Shown in pieces: positions 16,301 through 23,237 of a stretch of DNA of 23,301 nucleotides. Made by a program: the position numbers and the translations under genes. The stretch is taken from positions 1 to 23,301 of the forward strand of contig JAKBCT010000010.1 in NCBI GenBank assembly GCA_021807655.1. Direction: 5' to 3'. Source of the DNA: Actinomycetes bacterium. Its GTDB lineage: Bacteria; Actinomycetota; Acidimicrobiia; Acidimicrobiales; RAAP-2. The notes under the pieces are model-generated. The model did no database searches, had not been told where the DNA came from, and saw only the letters and a list, made by a program, of their open reading frames with translations. Numbering within the stretch: position 1 is the stretch's first letter; every line of letters begins with the position of its first letter.

Positions 16301-16381
16301 GGCGTCAACGATGATGATGTCGTCCGGGAGTATCTCGCGCAAGTGTCGCCACTCGTTGGACTCGTTCAGCACGTCCACCAC
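13346..16381 (-). CDS. PAS-PAS-GAF-PAS-GGDEF-EAL protein, predicted c-di-GMP cyclase/phosphodiesterase
   Basis: A 1011-residue soluble multi-sensor protein. Domains: PAS1 ~10-125 (DDIIIVDAGGVIAYVSDS), PAS2 ~140-265 (GVVTVANDAFARLIGRT), GAF ~280-420 (VGGYRLATYASATE, the same GAF type as in the two HD-GYP proteins), PAS3 ~440-565 (VLIDVNDAFVNMVGRS), GGDEF ~575-735 and EAL ~750-1000. RIGGDEF near 650 and the RSID inhibitory site are intact. In the EAL domain EALMRW (~775), NLS, EITES, DDFGTG (~900), VKID, AEGVE and VQGY are all present, so both activities are plausible. PAS2 and PAS3 share FTHPDD/ITHPDD-type sequences, which suggests internal duplication. The start is GTG 16381, with GGGGA about eight bases upstream. 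It probably shares a transcript with the gene ending at 11129. Confidence 0.93.
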   Translation of the reverse strand: MVDVLNESNEWRHLREILPDDIIIVDAGGVIAYVSDSVADLAGYAPEKLVGTSIEGLVPDDHRDAHAAHRARYFESPTPRLMSDHHHQLRRRDGATIEVGIALSPLNVDGRALVVASISASAIASAPSSTRAIKMAAAALLAEREADYRVAFEHAMAPMFFADADGVVTVANDAFARLIGRTRFDLVGHRAAEFTHPDDLESTESARARIASGELDTVHYSKRCIHASGRIIDVDVSMSTVRASDGSIRRFIVSVFDSTERRRHERAAALLSQVRRLAIVATDGMELLTKFCQLLVTVGGYRLATYASATETKVVAPTTPVDQWPRPDDGPAAQAIAIRSTVHYGSAQRGGDAWRSYAERLELRVAAAVTLKVGGEFHSVSVFHDCPESLDASNLLDLEELANELELGLAHVFAVSETANALDAARVAYHSLAAAESALAESERHFRLAFSENMAPMAFVGIDDVLIDVNDAFVNMVGRSREELVGRDTSWITHPDDLTTTEDARMRLVRGEVEQIKYTTRFIHRTGRTVIAEVLTTPVRAEDGRILYFIASDRDVTEERQLSEQLLHRALHDPLTGLANRALFEDRLSQARERLVRGGGYGAVLLIDLDDFKGVNDTYGHHVGDQLLIGIARRFEMVSRSIDTLGRIGGDEFLYLAEGLSEPEEAAVVAERLLHVLIEPFSLDGLMIEQHATIGVALFDDGPIDGSECIKRADTAMYESKRKHRGHYEIFQPAMLASAVHRFTLAQSLSHALRSNEIEMRYQPIVSLPTFQVVGFEALMRWNSLREGSIPPSVFIPIAEQSDLIFGLGDFAIREAVHSAVTWGADGSYGDQCFVSVNLSAAQFRSPGLVTFVRDALDEAGLTAPRLVLEITESVATADLAETIEVVNRLRTIGVGVALDDFGTGHSSLARLAELDPHMVKIDRSFVHSLDEGSNHDVVLDAVFALGQDLGVTMLAEGVETIHQLNRLRSLGCQLVQGYLIAPPVPEDEVYAQLSTRPKDRLSRITAIVAR

Positions 16382-16454
16382 GGTTAAGGTCCCCGTTCAC
16401 CCAGGTTGATACAGCCTACGCCTGGTCCGATCCGGGTCGATCAAAATGTGATTT

Positions 16455-17699
16455 CTAAACGTCGTGCCTGGCGTCGAGCCACGCGAGGAACGAGTCGACG
16501 GCGCGATTCCAGGCGGTGGGATCCTCAAAGTAGGGCGAATGTCCGGTGCCCTCGATCTCGACGACGCGAGCGTCGGGCAGGAGATCGCCGAGCGCGTGGA
16601 TTGCCGCCGGGGCGAACAGCTGATCGTGGTCGCCGACGATCAAGAGCACCGGCATTGTGAGTTGGGCGGCCTGTCCCTCGTCGTGGGTCACCTCGAGGAG
16701 TCGCTTGATCACGATCGCACCGTCGCAACTACCCATGCGACCGAGCGACTGGTAGAGGTGAGCGAGTTCGGGGGAACGGGCGCTGAAGGCCTCACCGAGC
16801 GCGGGATGGTCCCCGAGGGCCTCGCGTTCGGGTCCCCGAGGTACCCCGTGGGCGAGACCGGCGAGGACCGTTTCGGTGGCGAATCCCCCGATCGTATCGG
16901 CGAGCACAAGCGAACGCGCGAGACCGGGTCGCGCGAGGGCGGCGCCGACCACCGACCAACCGCCCATCGACTGGCCAACGAGGTCGGCGCGTTGGATCCC
17001 CAGTTCGTCGAGGATCGCGAGCAGATCGGCACTCGCGACCAGCGGACCGGTGCGGTCACCGAGGTCACTCGAGCGGCCGTAGCCACGGTGGTCCCAGGTG
17101 ACGACCACCCGGTTCGAAGCGAGGTGCGCGACCTGCTGGAACCAGACCGCGTGGTTACCCCCCGCTCCGTGGGAGAGAACGAGTGGTGTGGTGTCACTCG
17201 ACTCGTCGCCGATGACCTCGTAGTACAGTCGTTCGCCGTCGTGCTCGACGAAGCCCGTTCGTCGTGCTGGGCGTGCGGTGAGCATTGCCTCGTCGTCACC
17301 CGTGAACCCGGCGGTGGGTCGTGCGCGATAGGCGACACACTGCATCTCGACGCGCGCGCCGAGCGCCAGGTCGACCCCACCGATGGTGATTCGCGCCGGC
17401 GCGAGATCGTCGAAAAAGCGATCGTAGACCTCGTTCATCGCCGCGAACTCTTCGAGGTCTGCCAGATACACCGACACCGACGCGACGTCGTCCCAACCAC
17501 AGCCGGCTCCTTGGAGGATCGTCGCGATGTTCGCGAGGGTCTGGTCGGTCTCGGCTTTCAGTCCGCCGGGTACGAGCGCGCCGTCGAGGTCGGTGCCGAG
17601 CGTGCCCGAAACGTACACGTAGTCGCCGGCGCGCGCCGCGTGGGCGAAGTGGGGGAGACGGTGCACGCCGGGGATGTCCAGTCGCTCTACGCGGGTCAT
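16455..17699 (-). CDS. RidA domain fused to an alpha/beta hydrolase
   Basis: A 414-residue cytosolic protein made of two enzymes. Residues ~1-128 are a RidA/YjgF-like domain (VYVSGTLGTD, QTLANIATIL, VSVYLADLEEFAAMNEVYDRFF, and PARITI carrying the Arg that in RidA binds the carboxylate of imine/enamine substrates). Residues ~145-412 are an alpha/beta hydrolase: oxyanion region LSHGAGGN, DHRGYGRS, nucleophile elbow GQSMGGW (Ser near 244), acid in VGDHDQLF (near 355) and His in GTGHSPYFE (near 385). The Ser-Asp-His triad looks complete. The closest general look is to 3-oxoadipate enol-lactonase-type hydrolases, but the substrate is unknown. ATG 17699 follows AGGA at a good distance. The gene is transcribed divergently from the DUF4232 gene, 80 bases away. 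Confidence 0.9.
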   Translation of the reverse strand: MTRVERLDIPGVHRLPHFAHAARAGDYVYVSGTLGTDLDGALVPGGLKAETDQTLANIATILQGAGCGWDDVASVSVYLADLEEFAAMNEVYDRFFDDLAPARITIGGVDLALGARVEMQCVAYRARPTAGFTGDDEAMLTARPARRTGFVEHDGERLYYEVIGDESSDTTPLVLSHGAGGNHAVWFQQVAHLASNRVVVTWDHRGYGRSSDLGDRTGPLVASADLLAILDELGIQRADLVGQSMGGWSVVGAALARPGLARSLVLADTIGGFATETVLAGLAHGVPRGPEREALGDHPALGEAFSARSPELAHLYQSLGRMGSCDGAIVIKRLLEVTHDEGQAAQLTMPVLLIVGDHDQLFAPAAIHALGDLLPDARVVEIEGTGHSPYFEDPTAWNRAVDSFLAWLDARHDV

Positions 17700-17779
17700 G
17701 CTTCATCCTGCCACGCGCTAACGCATTGGGTGACTGTAAGTTCCGAACGTGACCGGACAGTAGAGGCTAGGAGGATGAG

Positions 17780-18316
17780 ATGAAACGATTTAGCACGATG
17801 GTCGTTGCGGTGGGTGCACTCGCCGCGCTCGCACTCGGGTCGCCGGCCGCCACGCCGATCGGGGCGGCCCCGACGCCGCGGGTCTCGGTCGGGAACTGTC
17901 AGCCCGCCCAGCTGCACCTCTCGGTCGGACGCGCCAATGGGGCGGCCGGCACGATCTACTACCCCATCATCGTCACGAATCGCGGTGCGGCGTGCTGGAT
18001 TTGGGGCGTACCGGGCGTCCAAGCGGTCGTCGGGGCGGTGCATCACCCCCAGGGTCCGCCCGCGAAGAATGAGAACATTGGTGAAATGCCAGCGCGTCAC
18101 GAACTGCGTCACGGCGCCGCGGTGAGTGCCGCCTTCGGCGTCGCAGAGAGCGGCAACTTTCCGGTCGCCACCTGCCGGCCCCGCAACGCGAGCGGGGTGC
18201 GCGTGACCCTCGCGCCCTTCATCCGCCCGACGTATCTGGCGCTACGGATCTCGGTCTGCACGCGTCAGACGAGCACGTACACCCAGCTGCTCGTCGCCGG
18301 GCGAACGGGAGCCTGA
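17780..18316 (+). CDS. Secreted DUF4232 protein
   Basis: A 178-residue protein with a clear signal peptide (MKRF, a hydrophobic run from about 7 to 21, then a small-residue region ending near residue 30). The mature part matches the DUF4232 pattern of actinobacterial secreted or lipid-anchored proteins: NCQPAQLHLSVG, AAGTIYYPIIVTNRGAACWIWGVPGVQ, and later Cys residues (TCRPR, SVCTRQ) that could form disulphides. There is no lipobox Cys, so it is probably released or wall-associated. The function of the family is not established. AGGAGG (17769-17774) five bases before ATG 17780 fixes the start. It may be co-transcribed with the acyl-CoA synthetase, which begins 61 bases after its stop. Confidence 0.85.
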   Translation: MKRFSTMVVAVGALAALALGSPAATPIGAAPTPRVSVGNCQPAQLHLSVGRANGAAGTIYYPIIVTNRGAACWIWGVPGVQAVVGAVHHPQGPPAKNENIGEMPARHELRHGAAVSAAFGVAESGNFPVATCRPRNASGVRVTLAPFIRPTYLALRISVCTRQTSTYTQLLVAGRTGA

Positions 18317-18377
18317 ACTACCCCCTCGGCGCGACGTACCATCGGACCAGGCTTCGATTCGGTCGAAAGGTGGGGCA

Positions 18378-20078
18378 ATGGTTAGTCCGACAGAAGAGTT
18401 CCGCGCGGCGCGCGACACCCTGTTAGCGCTGCGGCGCGACTACGACGAGGCGCGCACCCAGTTCATCTGGCCAAAGCCGGCCACGTTCAACTTCGCTATC
18501 GACTGGTTCGACGCGGTGCTCACCAGCGAGAATCCCGACGCGGTGGCGTTGCGCATCATCGAAGACGACGGTTCAGTTGGTTCGTACAGCTTCTCGACGA
18601 TGGCGCGACGCTCGAGTCAGGTCGCGAACTGGCTGGCCGGATTCGGTGTTCGTCGCGGAACGCGAGTCCTCGCGCTGCTCGGCAACCAGGTCGAACTGTG
18701 GGAGACGACGCTCGCGGTGATGAAGCTCGGCGCGGTGCTGATCCCCGCCACGACACTGCTCACGGCTGAGGACTTGCGTGACCGGATTACTCGCGCGAAC
18801 GCCGGCGCGGTCGTCGCACGTAGTGAGATCACTCCGCGCTTTGCCGACATCGCGGGGGACTACGTACGCGTGAGTGTCGGCGAGCCGTGCGAGGGTTGGC
18901 GCAACTACGCCGACAGCGCCAGCGCCGTTTCCGCATTCACCCCGGACGCACCCACGGGGGCCGACGACCCGTTGCTCGTCTACTTCACCTCGGGCACCAC
19001 GGCCCTGCCGAAGATGGTCCAGCACACCCAGTCGAGCTACCCGATTGGACACCTCTCGACCATGTACTGGATCGGCATCCAGCCCGGTGACGTCCACCTC
19101 AACGTGTCGAGCCCCGGTTGGGCGAAGCACGCCTGGTCGTGCGTCTTCGCCCCGTGGATCGCGGGCGCGACGATCTGCATCTATAACTACTCGCGCTTCG
19201 ACGCGCGCGCCATGCTCGACGTGCTGGCCGATTCGAAGGTCACGACGTTCTGTGCGCCGCCGACGGTGTGGCGTATGTTGATCCAACAGGACCTCAGCGC
19301 CTGGTCGACGTCGCTGCGTGAGCTCGCGAGCGCCGGTGAACCGCTCAACGCCGAGGTCATCGAGTCCGTGGAGCGCTCGTGGGGGATCACCATCCGCGAC
19401 GGGTTCGGCCAGACCGAGACAACGGTGCAGATCGGTAACCCGCCCGGGCAGCGGGTGAAGGCAGGCTCGATGGGTCGACCCATCCCTGGCTACAGCATCG
19501 AACTCGTCGACCCGTTGACCGGTGAGGTCGGTAACGACGGGGAGATCTGCGTCGCGCTCGACGTCGCACGTCCCGTAGGACTGATGGCCGGCTACCAGAA
19601 CTCGACGGGGCCCGACGACGAACGCAACGCGTCGGCCTTCGCCGGTGGCCGATACCACACCGGGGACATCGCGCACCGAGACGACGAGGGCTACATCACC
19701 TACGTCGGTCGTGCCGACGACGTCTTTAAGGCGAGCGACTACCGCATCAGCCCCTTCGAACTCGAGAGCGTCCTCATCGAACACCCAGCCGTCGCCGAGG
19801 CCGCGGTCGTGCCCGCTCCCGACGAGCTGCGCCTCGCCGTACCGAAGGCCTACGTCAGCCTCGTCGCGGGCTACGAGCCGAGTCGCGCCCTCGCCGGCGA
19901 GATTCTCGCCTACGCGAAAGAGCACCTCGCGCCCTACAAGCGGGTGCGACGGCTCGAGTTCGCTGAACTGCCCAAGACCATCAGCGGCAAGATCCGCCGC
20001 GTCGACTTACGAAACGCCGAAAGCGTTCGTGGCGCCGAGCGCGCGGTCAACGAGTACCGCGAAGAAGATTTCGCCTAA
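18378..20078 (+). CDS. AMP-forming acyl-CoA synthetase
   Basis: A 566-residue member of the ANL superfamily, which activates a carboxylic acid with ATP and transfers it to CoA. Seen directly: the phosphate loop YFTSGTTALPKMVQHTQ (from ~202), NVSSPGWAKHAWSCVFAPW in the acyl-pocket region, GFGQTETT (~342), YHTGD (~426), the hinge GRADDVFKASDYRISPFE, and the C-terminal PKTISGKIRR with the adenylation Lys near 538. The length and the WAKHAW/SDYRI features resemble acetyl- and medium-chain acyl-CoA synthetases (ACSM-like) more than long-chain ligases, but the true substrate cannot be read. The start ATG 18378 is preceded by AAGGTGGGG. The downstream carboxyltransferase suggests a shared route in acyl-CoA metabolism. 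Confidence 0.92.
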   Translation: MVSPTEEFRAARDTLLALRRDYDEARTQFIWPKPATFNFAIDWFDAVLTSENPDAVALRIIEDDGSVGSYSFSTMARRSSQVANWLAGFGVRRGTRVLALLGNQVELWETTLAVMKLGAVLIPATTLLTAEDLRDRITRANAGAVVARSEITPRFADIAGDYVRVSVGEPCEGWRNYADSASAVSAFTPDAPTGADDPLLVYFTSGTTALPKMVQHTQSSYPIGHLSTMYWIGIQPGDVHLNVSSPGWAKHAWSCVFAPWIAGATICIYNYSRFDARAMLDVLADSKVTTFCAPPTVWRMLIQQDLSAWSTSLRELASAGEPLNAEVIESVERSWGITIRDGFGQTETTVQIGNPPGQRVKAGSMGRPIPGYSIELVDPLTGEVGNDGEICVALDVARPVGLMAGYQNSTGPDDERNASAFAGGRYHTGDIAHRDDEGYITYVGRADDVFKASDYRISPFELESVLIEHPAVAEAAVVPAPDELRLAVPKAYVSLVAGYEPSRALAGEILAYAKEHLAPYKRVRRLEFAELPKTISGKIRRVDLRNAESVRGAERAVNEYREEDFA

Positions 20079-20120
20079 ACCGACGGTGAACGAGCACAGA
20101 ACGATCGCGGCGGATCGCGT

Positions 20121-20138
20121 GTTTACCTGCCGGTAAAC
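20121..20138. repeat. Perfect 7-bp inverted repeat, possible operator
   Basis: GTTTACC (20121-20127), the spacer TGCC, then GGTAAAC (20132-20138). It lies between the acyl-CoA synthetase and the carboxyltransferase genes. Its size and symmetry fit the site of a dimeric repressor. No T-run follows, so terminator function is less likely. The factor is unknown. Confidence 0.5.
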
Positions 20139-20221
20139 GAAGGGCCTGCTGGAGCAGCGTGTCCGGAGGATTGGTGACGTGTGTTGCGCACGTCCGGCCT
20201 GTCAGCGTTACGGGTGTTGCG

Positions 20222-20230
20222 TGCAATAAT
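20222..20230 (+). promoter_or_regulatory. Extended -10 promoter directly before the carboxyltransferase gene
   Basis: TGCAATAAT fits an extended -10 box (TGn followed by AATAAT, five of six consensus bases). No good -35 is seen. The expected start point falls at about 20237-20239, that is, on or next to ATG 20239, so the transcript may be leaderless. This fits the lack of a clear ribosome site. Confidence 0.38.
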
Positions 20231-20238
20231 GGACTCCC

Positions 20239-22116
20239 ATGTCGGTCACCCCTGAGCCCGACGGCTCCTCCCCGTTTGACGAGCTCGACGCCACACTCTT
20301 CGGCGAGGGCTACCCGATGGGTCTGCCGATCTTCGAAGAGCCCGTCGAAGCGCACCTACGCAACCGGCGCACGGTGAACAGCCCGTCGCAGTTGTCACTC
20401 CTCCAAGAGCTCGTCCACTTCAAGGCCAGTCACGGACGCTGGCACCTGGCCAAGGACCTCGTCGGACTGGTGCGCCGGGGTCACGGTAACGAGAAGGACG
20501 AGTCGTACTTCGACAAACTTGGCCGTGAGACCAAACGGGGCAAGAGCGAGTCGTCGACCTACGGTCTGGCGACCATCGACGGACGACCCGCCGTGCTCTA
20601 CGCCATGAACTGGGACTTCTTCGCGGGCTCGCTCGGGGTGATCTCGGGCGAAGTGTTCCAGGCCGCCGCGGACCTCGCGATCGCCAAACACCTCCCGCTC
20701 GTCTCGGTCTACGCCTCGAGCGGCGTTCGCCAGCACGAGAACTTCGCCGGACTGACCCAGATGACGCGCATGGTCGAGGCCATCCGGCTCTACAAGGAGA
20801 AGGTCGACCTACCCCACGTCGCGGTGCTGCTCGGCAACGTCTGGGGTGGGGTGTCGGCGAGCGCGGTGCCCAACGCCGACCTCATCCTCGCGACCTCGGG
20901 CACGAACTTCGGCTTCGCCGGCCCCAACGTCATCGAGGCCTTCGAGGGCATCGCGGTGCCGAGCGACTCCCAGAGCGCCGAGACGAACCTGCTCGACCGA
21001 AACATCGACGTCGTGCTCGCCGACGTGGCCGAACTGGTCTGGTACCTGGGCGCGGTCTACGCGACGACGGCGCCGCCCGAGCGCCACAAGGAGCTCACCA
21101 AGGAGACCGAGCCGCTGGTGCGTAACCTCACGGTGCTCAATCAGCGCCGGGTCTACGCCTTCGGTGTGGCCGGCATCCACGGACCGCGCTTTGACGACAT
21201 CACCGGCACGCCCGACCTGGTGCCCGCCGCGGTGCGACCACCGACGTCGAGCGACCGGGCCGACGCGCTGCTTGAGCAGTACCAGGACCTGATCGCCGAC
21301 GCGAACCGGGTCGACCTGGAGTTCATCGCGCAGTACGGCTTCACCGACGCGATCGCGCTCTACAACCACATCCAAGAGGCCGACGTTCGCCGGTATCCCG
21401 CGATCGTCGCCGCCTTCGCGAAGCTGGGTCCCCAGCCCTTCGTGATCCTCGGTACCCAGCCCTCCTACCAGCGCTACGGCGACTCGGTGATGAAGCGCCC
21501 CGCGAATCCCGGCCCCGAGGACTTCGCCCACTTGGCGCGCGTGCTCGAAGTGGGCGCACGCCTCGGTCTGCCGGCGCTCTTCGTCACCGACACCCTCGGG
21601 GCGAAGCCCACCCTCGAGAGCGAGCGGCGCGGGCAGTCCCGGCTCATCGCGCGATCGATCCTGCGCGGCATCGACTACCCCAAGCCCGTGATCTCGCTGG
21701 TCGCGGGGGCGCTCGGCAGCGGCGGGGGACTCGCGACGACGCCGATGGCCGATCACGTCGTCATGCTCGATAAGGCAATGGCCTACGTGGCCGAGCCGCG
21801 TTCAGCCGCCTCGATCCTCTACAAGACGCCCGAGCCCACCCGAGACCAGGTGAAGATGACCCTCGCCACGATGCGCTCGACCGCCGAGGACCAGCTCGAG
21901 CTTGGCCTCATCGACGAGGTGATCCCCGAGGACCCGAACCCGTTCATCACGGTCGAGCGAATCCACCGCTCGTTGATCAAGACCTACGTGGAACTCGCCG
22001 AACTCTCCGAGCGCAAGCTTCGCGCCCGCCGTCACGACCGGATTCGTGGACTGCGAGCCTTCGACATCGTTCAAGAGGTCCAGGCATTTGCCGACGGGTC
22101 CGACTCGAACGATTAG
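20239..22116 (+). CDS. Fused AccD-AccA carboxyltransferase (acetyl-/acyl-CoA carboxylase beta-alpha type)
   Basis: A 625-residue protein with both carboxyltransferase halves. The N-terminal AccD-like half (~80-290) has GEVFQAAADLAIAKHLPLV and the beta-subunit signature GGVSASAVPNADLILA then FGFAGPNVIE. The AccA-like half (~335-590) has PFVILGTQPSYQRYG, an AE-RGQ-type segment (ESERRGQSRLIA), PVISLVAGALGSGGGLATT for the second oxyanion hole, and AEPRSAASILYK. The zinc ribbon of bacterial AccD is absent. Such enzymes move carboxyl groups from carboxybiotin to an acyl-CoA and need separate biotin carboxylase and carrier proteins, which are not in the window. The fused beta-alpha layout recalls M. 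tuberculosis AccD3. The start ATG 20239 lacks a clear SD and may be leaderless. Its TAG overlaps the stop of the opposite gene. Confidence 0.87.
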   Translation: MSVTPEPDGSSPFDELDATLFGEGYPMGLPIFEEPVEAHLRNRRTVNSPSQLSLLQELVHFKASHGRWHLAKDLVGLVRRGHGNEKDESYFDKLGRETKRGKSESSTYGLATIDGRPAVLYAMNWDFFAGSLGVISGEVFQAAADLAIAKHLPLVSVYASSGVRQHENFAGLTQMTRMVEAIRLYKEKVDLPHVAVLLGNVWGGVSASAVPNADLILATSGTNFGFAGPNVIEAFEGIAVPSDSQSAETNLLDRNIDVVLADVAELVWYLGAVYATTAPPERHKELTKETEPLVRNLTVLNQRRVYAFGVAGIHGPRFDDITGTPDLVPAAVRPPTSSDRADALLEQYQDLIADANRVDLEFIAQYGFTDAIALYNHIQEADVRRYPAIVAAFAKLGPQPFVILGTQPSYQRYGDSVMKRPANPGPEDFAHLARVLEVGARLGLPALFVTDTLGAKPTLESERRGQSRLIARSILRGIDYPKPVISLVAGALGSGGGLATTPMADHVVMLDKAMAYVAEPRSAASILYKTPEPTRDQVKMTLATMRSTAEDQLELGLIDEVIPEDPNPFITVERIHRSLIKTYVELAELSERKLRARRHDRIRGLRAFDIVQEVQAFADGSDSND

Positions 22117-23237
22117 CCAGCCGACGCCGACGCCGCTGGCGTCGCGACCATCGGCGCGGTCGACGGGTAGATCTCGACCCAGGTGCGGCCCGGGGCCAGG
22201 TCGATCGGGTGACCGCTCGTGGTGAGAAAGACCGTCGGGGTCCCCGCCGCGCCGGCCGACCACGTGCCCGCGATCATCTCGCCGTTACGCAGGACGTAGG
22301 CCTTGCCGCTCGAGTCGATGATGTGGGATTCGGCCTCGAGTCCGCCCTGGGAGTTCTCGACCCAGGGTCCGTAGGTGATCGACACGTCTTGAATGATCAC
22401 GTTCTGGGCCTGGTTCTGCGCGCCGTCGGTGAGGATGTCGGGCTGGATGTTCGGTGCGCTCGGGCTACCGACGTTATAGAAGCGCAGCCAGGTTCCCGTA
22501 CCGGGGTTCCAGCGCCAGTAGATGTCCGAGGTGCCGGACCAGTCCAGGTGGACCTGGTTCGCCCGCTCACCGGCCGGCGCGACCGACGAGTACGTAAAGA
22601 TCGGCGCTGGCGCGACTGCGGGGGCGGCGATCGCCGACCAGATCGCCTTGGTTGTGGTGTACGTGTCGTACGGCGCGTAGCGCCCGGGTGGGTTCTCCTC
22701 GAGACTCGGGTGTCCGCCGAGGTCGACGTTCACGAGCGACGACGCGGCGATCGTCTGCAAGACGGGAATGATCCCTCCGACGTGGACGATGAGCGGGTGG
22801 CCGAGCTGGCTGAGCATCTGAACGTCGGTCCAGCGCGCCGAGCGGATCGGCCCGACGAGCGCGGGGGCGTTACGACACTGGAAGACCGCGGCGTATCGCG
22901 TGATCGATCCCTCGACCTGTTCTTCGAAGATGATGTCGGCGTAGTCGAGACCGCTTTGGGGTCTCGCCTCGGCGGGAGCCGGACCCAGGGAGTAGTTGTC
23001 TACCTTCATCGCAATCGCGGGACGTTGGGGAACGACGTTGCCCGGCGCGGGTGTTCCGGTCAACGGACAGAGTGCGACCGCGGCGGGCTTGACCGTGGTC
23101 GTCGGCTGGGATGGCTTCGATGACGAAGGCGCCGGGGACCCGCACGCTGCGAGAAGGAGACCGCCCAGAGCGATCACGAACACAGCGGTTACCCGTCGAC
23201 GGCGCACCGCGACTCGATGCCCCGACGAAGTTTCCAT
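22113..23237 (-). CDS. DUF3048 (YerB-like) lipoprotein
   Basis: A 374-residue exported protein. The N-terminus has an Arg-rich stretch (RRRR), a hydrophobic segment and the lipobox LAAC with Cys32, so it should be lipid-anchored. A Ser/Pro/Thr-rich linker follows to about residue 50. The rest matches DUF3048: CPLTGTPAP, RPAIAMKVDN, RPQSGLDYADIIFEEQVEGS, VGPIRSARWTDVQML, then a C-terminal half with YGPWVENSQGG and GTWSAG. The family is found in Firmicutes and actinobacteria and its biochemical role is not established; an envelope role is likely. The gene ends on the same bases as the carboxyltransferase gene (TTAG, 22113-22116). ATG 23237 fits the signal peptide. About 64 bases upstream are visible, with no clear promoter. 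Confidence 0.87.
   Translation of the reverse strand: METSSGHRVAVRRRRVTAVFVIALGGLLLAACGSPAPSSSKPSQPTTTVKPAAVALCPLTGTPAPGNVVPQRPAIAMKVDNYSLGPAPAEARPQSGLDYADIIFEEQVEGSITRYAAVFQCRNAPALVGPIRSARWTDVQMLSQLGHPLIVHVGGIIPVLQTIAASSLVNVDLGGHPSLEENPPGRYAPYDTYTTTKAIWSAIAAPAVAPAPIFTYSSVAPAGERANQVHLDWSGTSDIYWRWNPGTGTWLRFYNVGSPSAPNIQPDILTDGAQNQAQNVIIQDVSITYGPWVENSQGGLEAESHIIDSSGKAYVLRNGEMIAGTWSAGAAGTPTVFLTTSGHPIDLAPGRTWVEIYPSTAPMVATPAASASAG

Noticed and set aside
16464..17783. Long open frame of 439 codons on the plus strand opposite the RidA-hydrolase gene
   Set aside because: The minus strand encodes two recognisable enzyme domains with complete motifs. The plus frame has no domain and is a by-product of GC-rich codon use.
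18573..19925. 450-codon open frame opposite the acyl-CoA synthetase
   Set aside because: It has low-complexity Arg/Asp/Val-rich sequence without motifs, and the plus strand carries all ANL-superfamily signatures.
20809..21756. 315-codon open frame opposite the carboxyltransferase
   Set aside because: It is a mirror frame of a clearly coding AccD/AccA sequence and has no recognisable domain.
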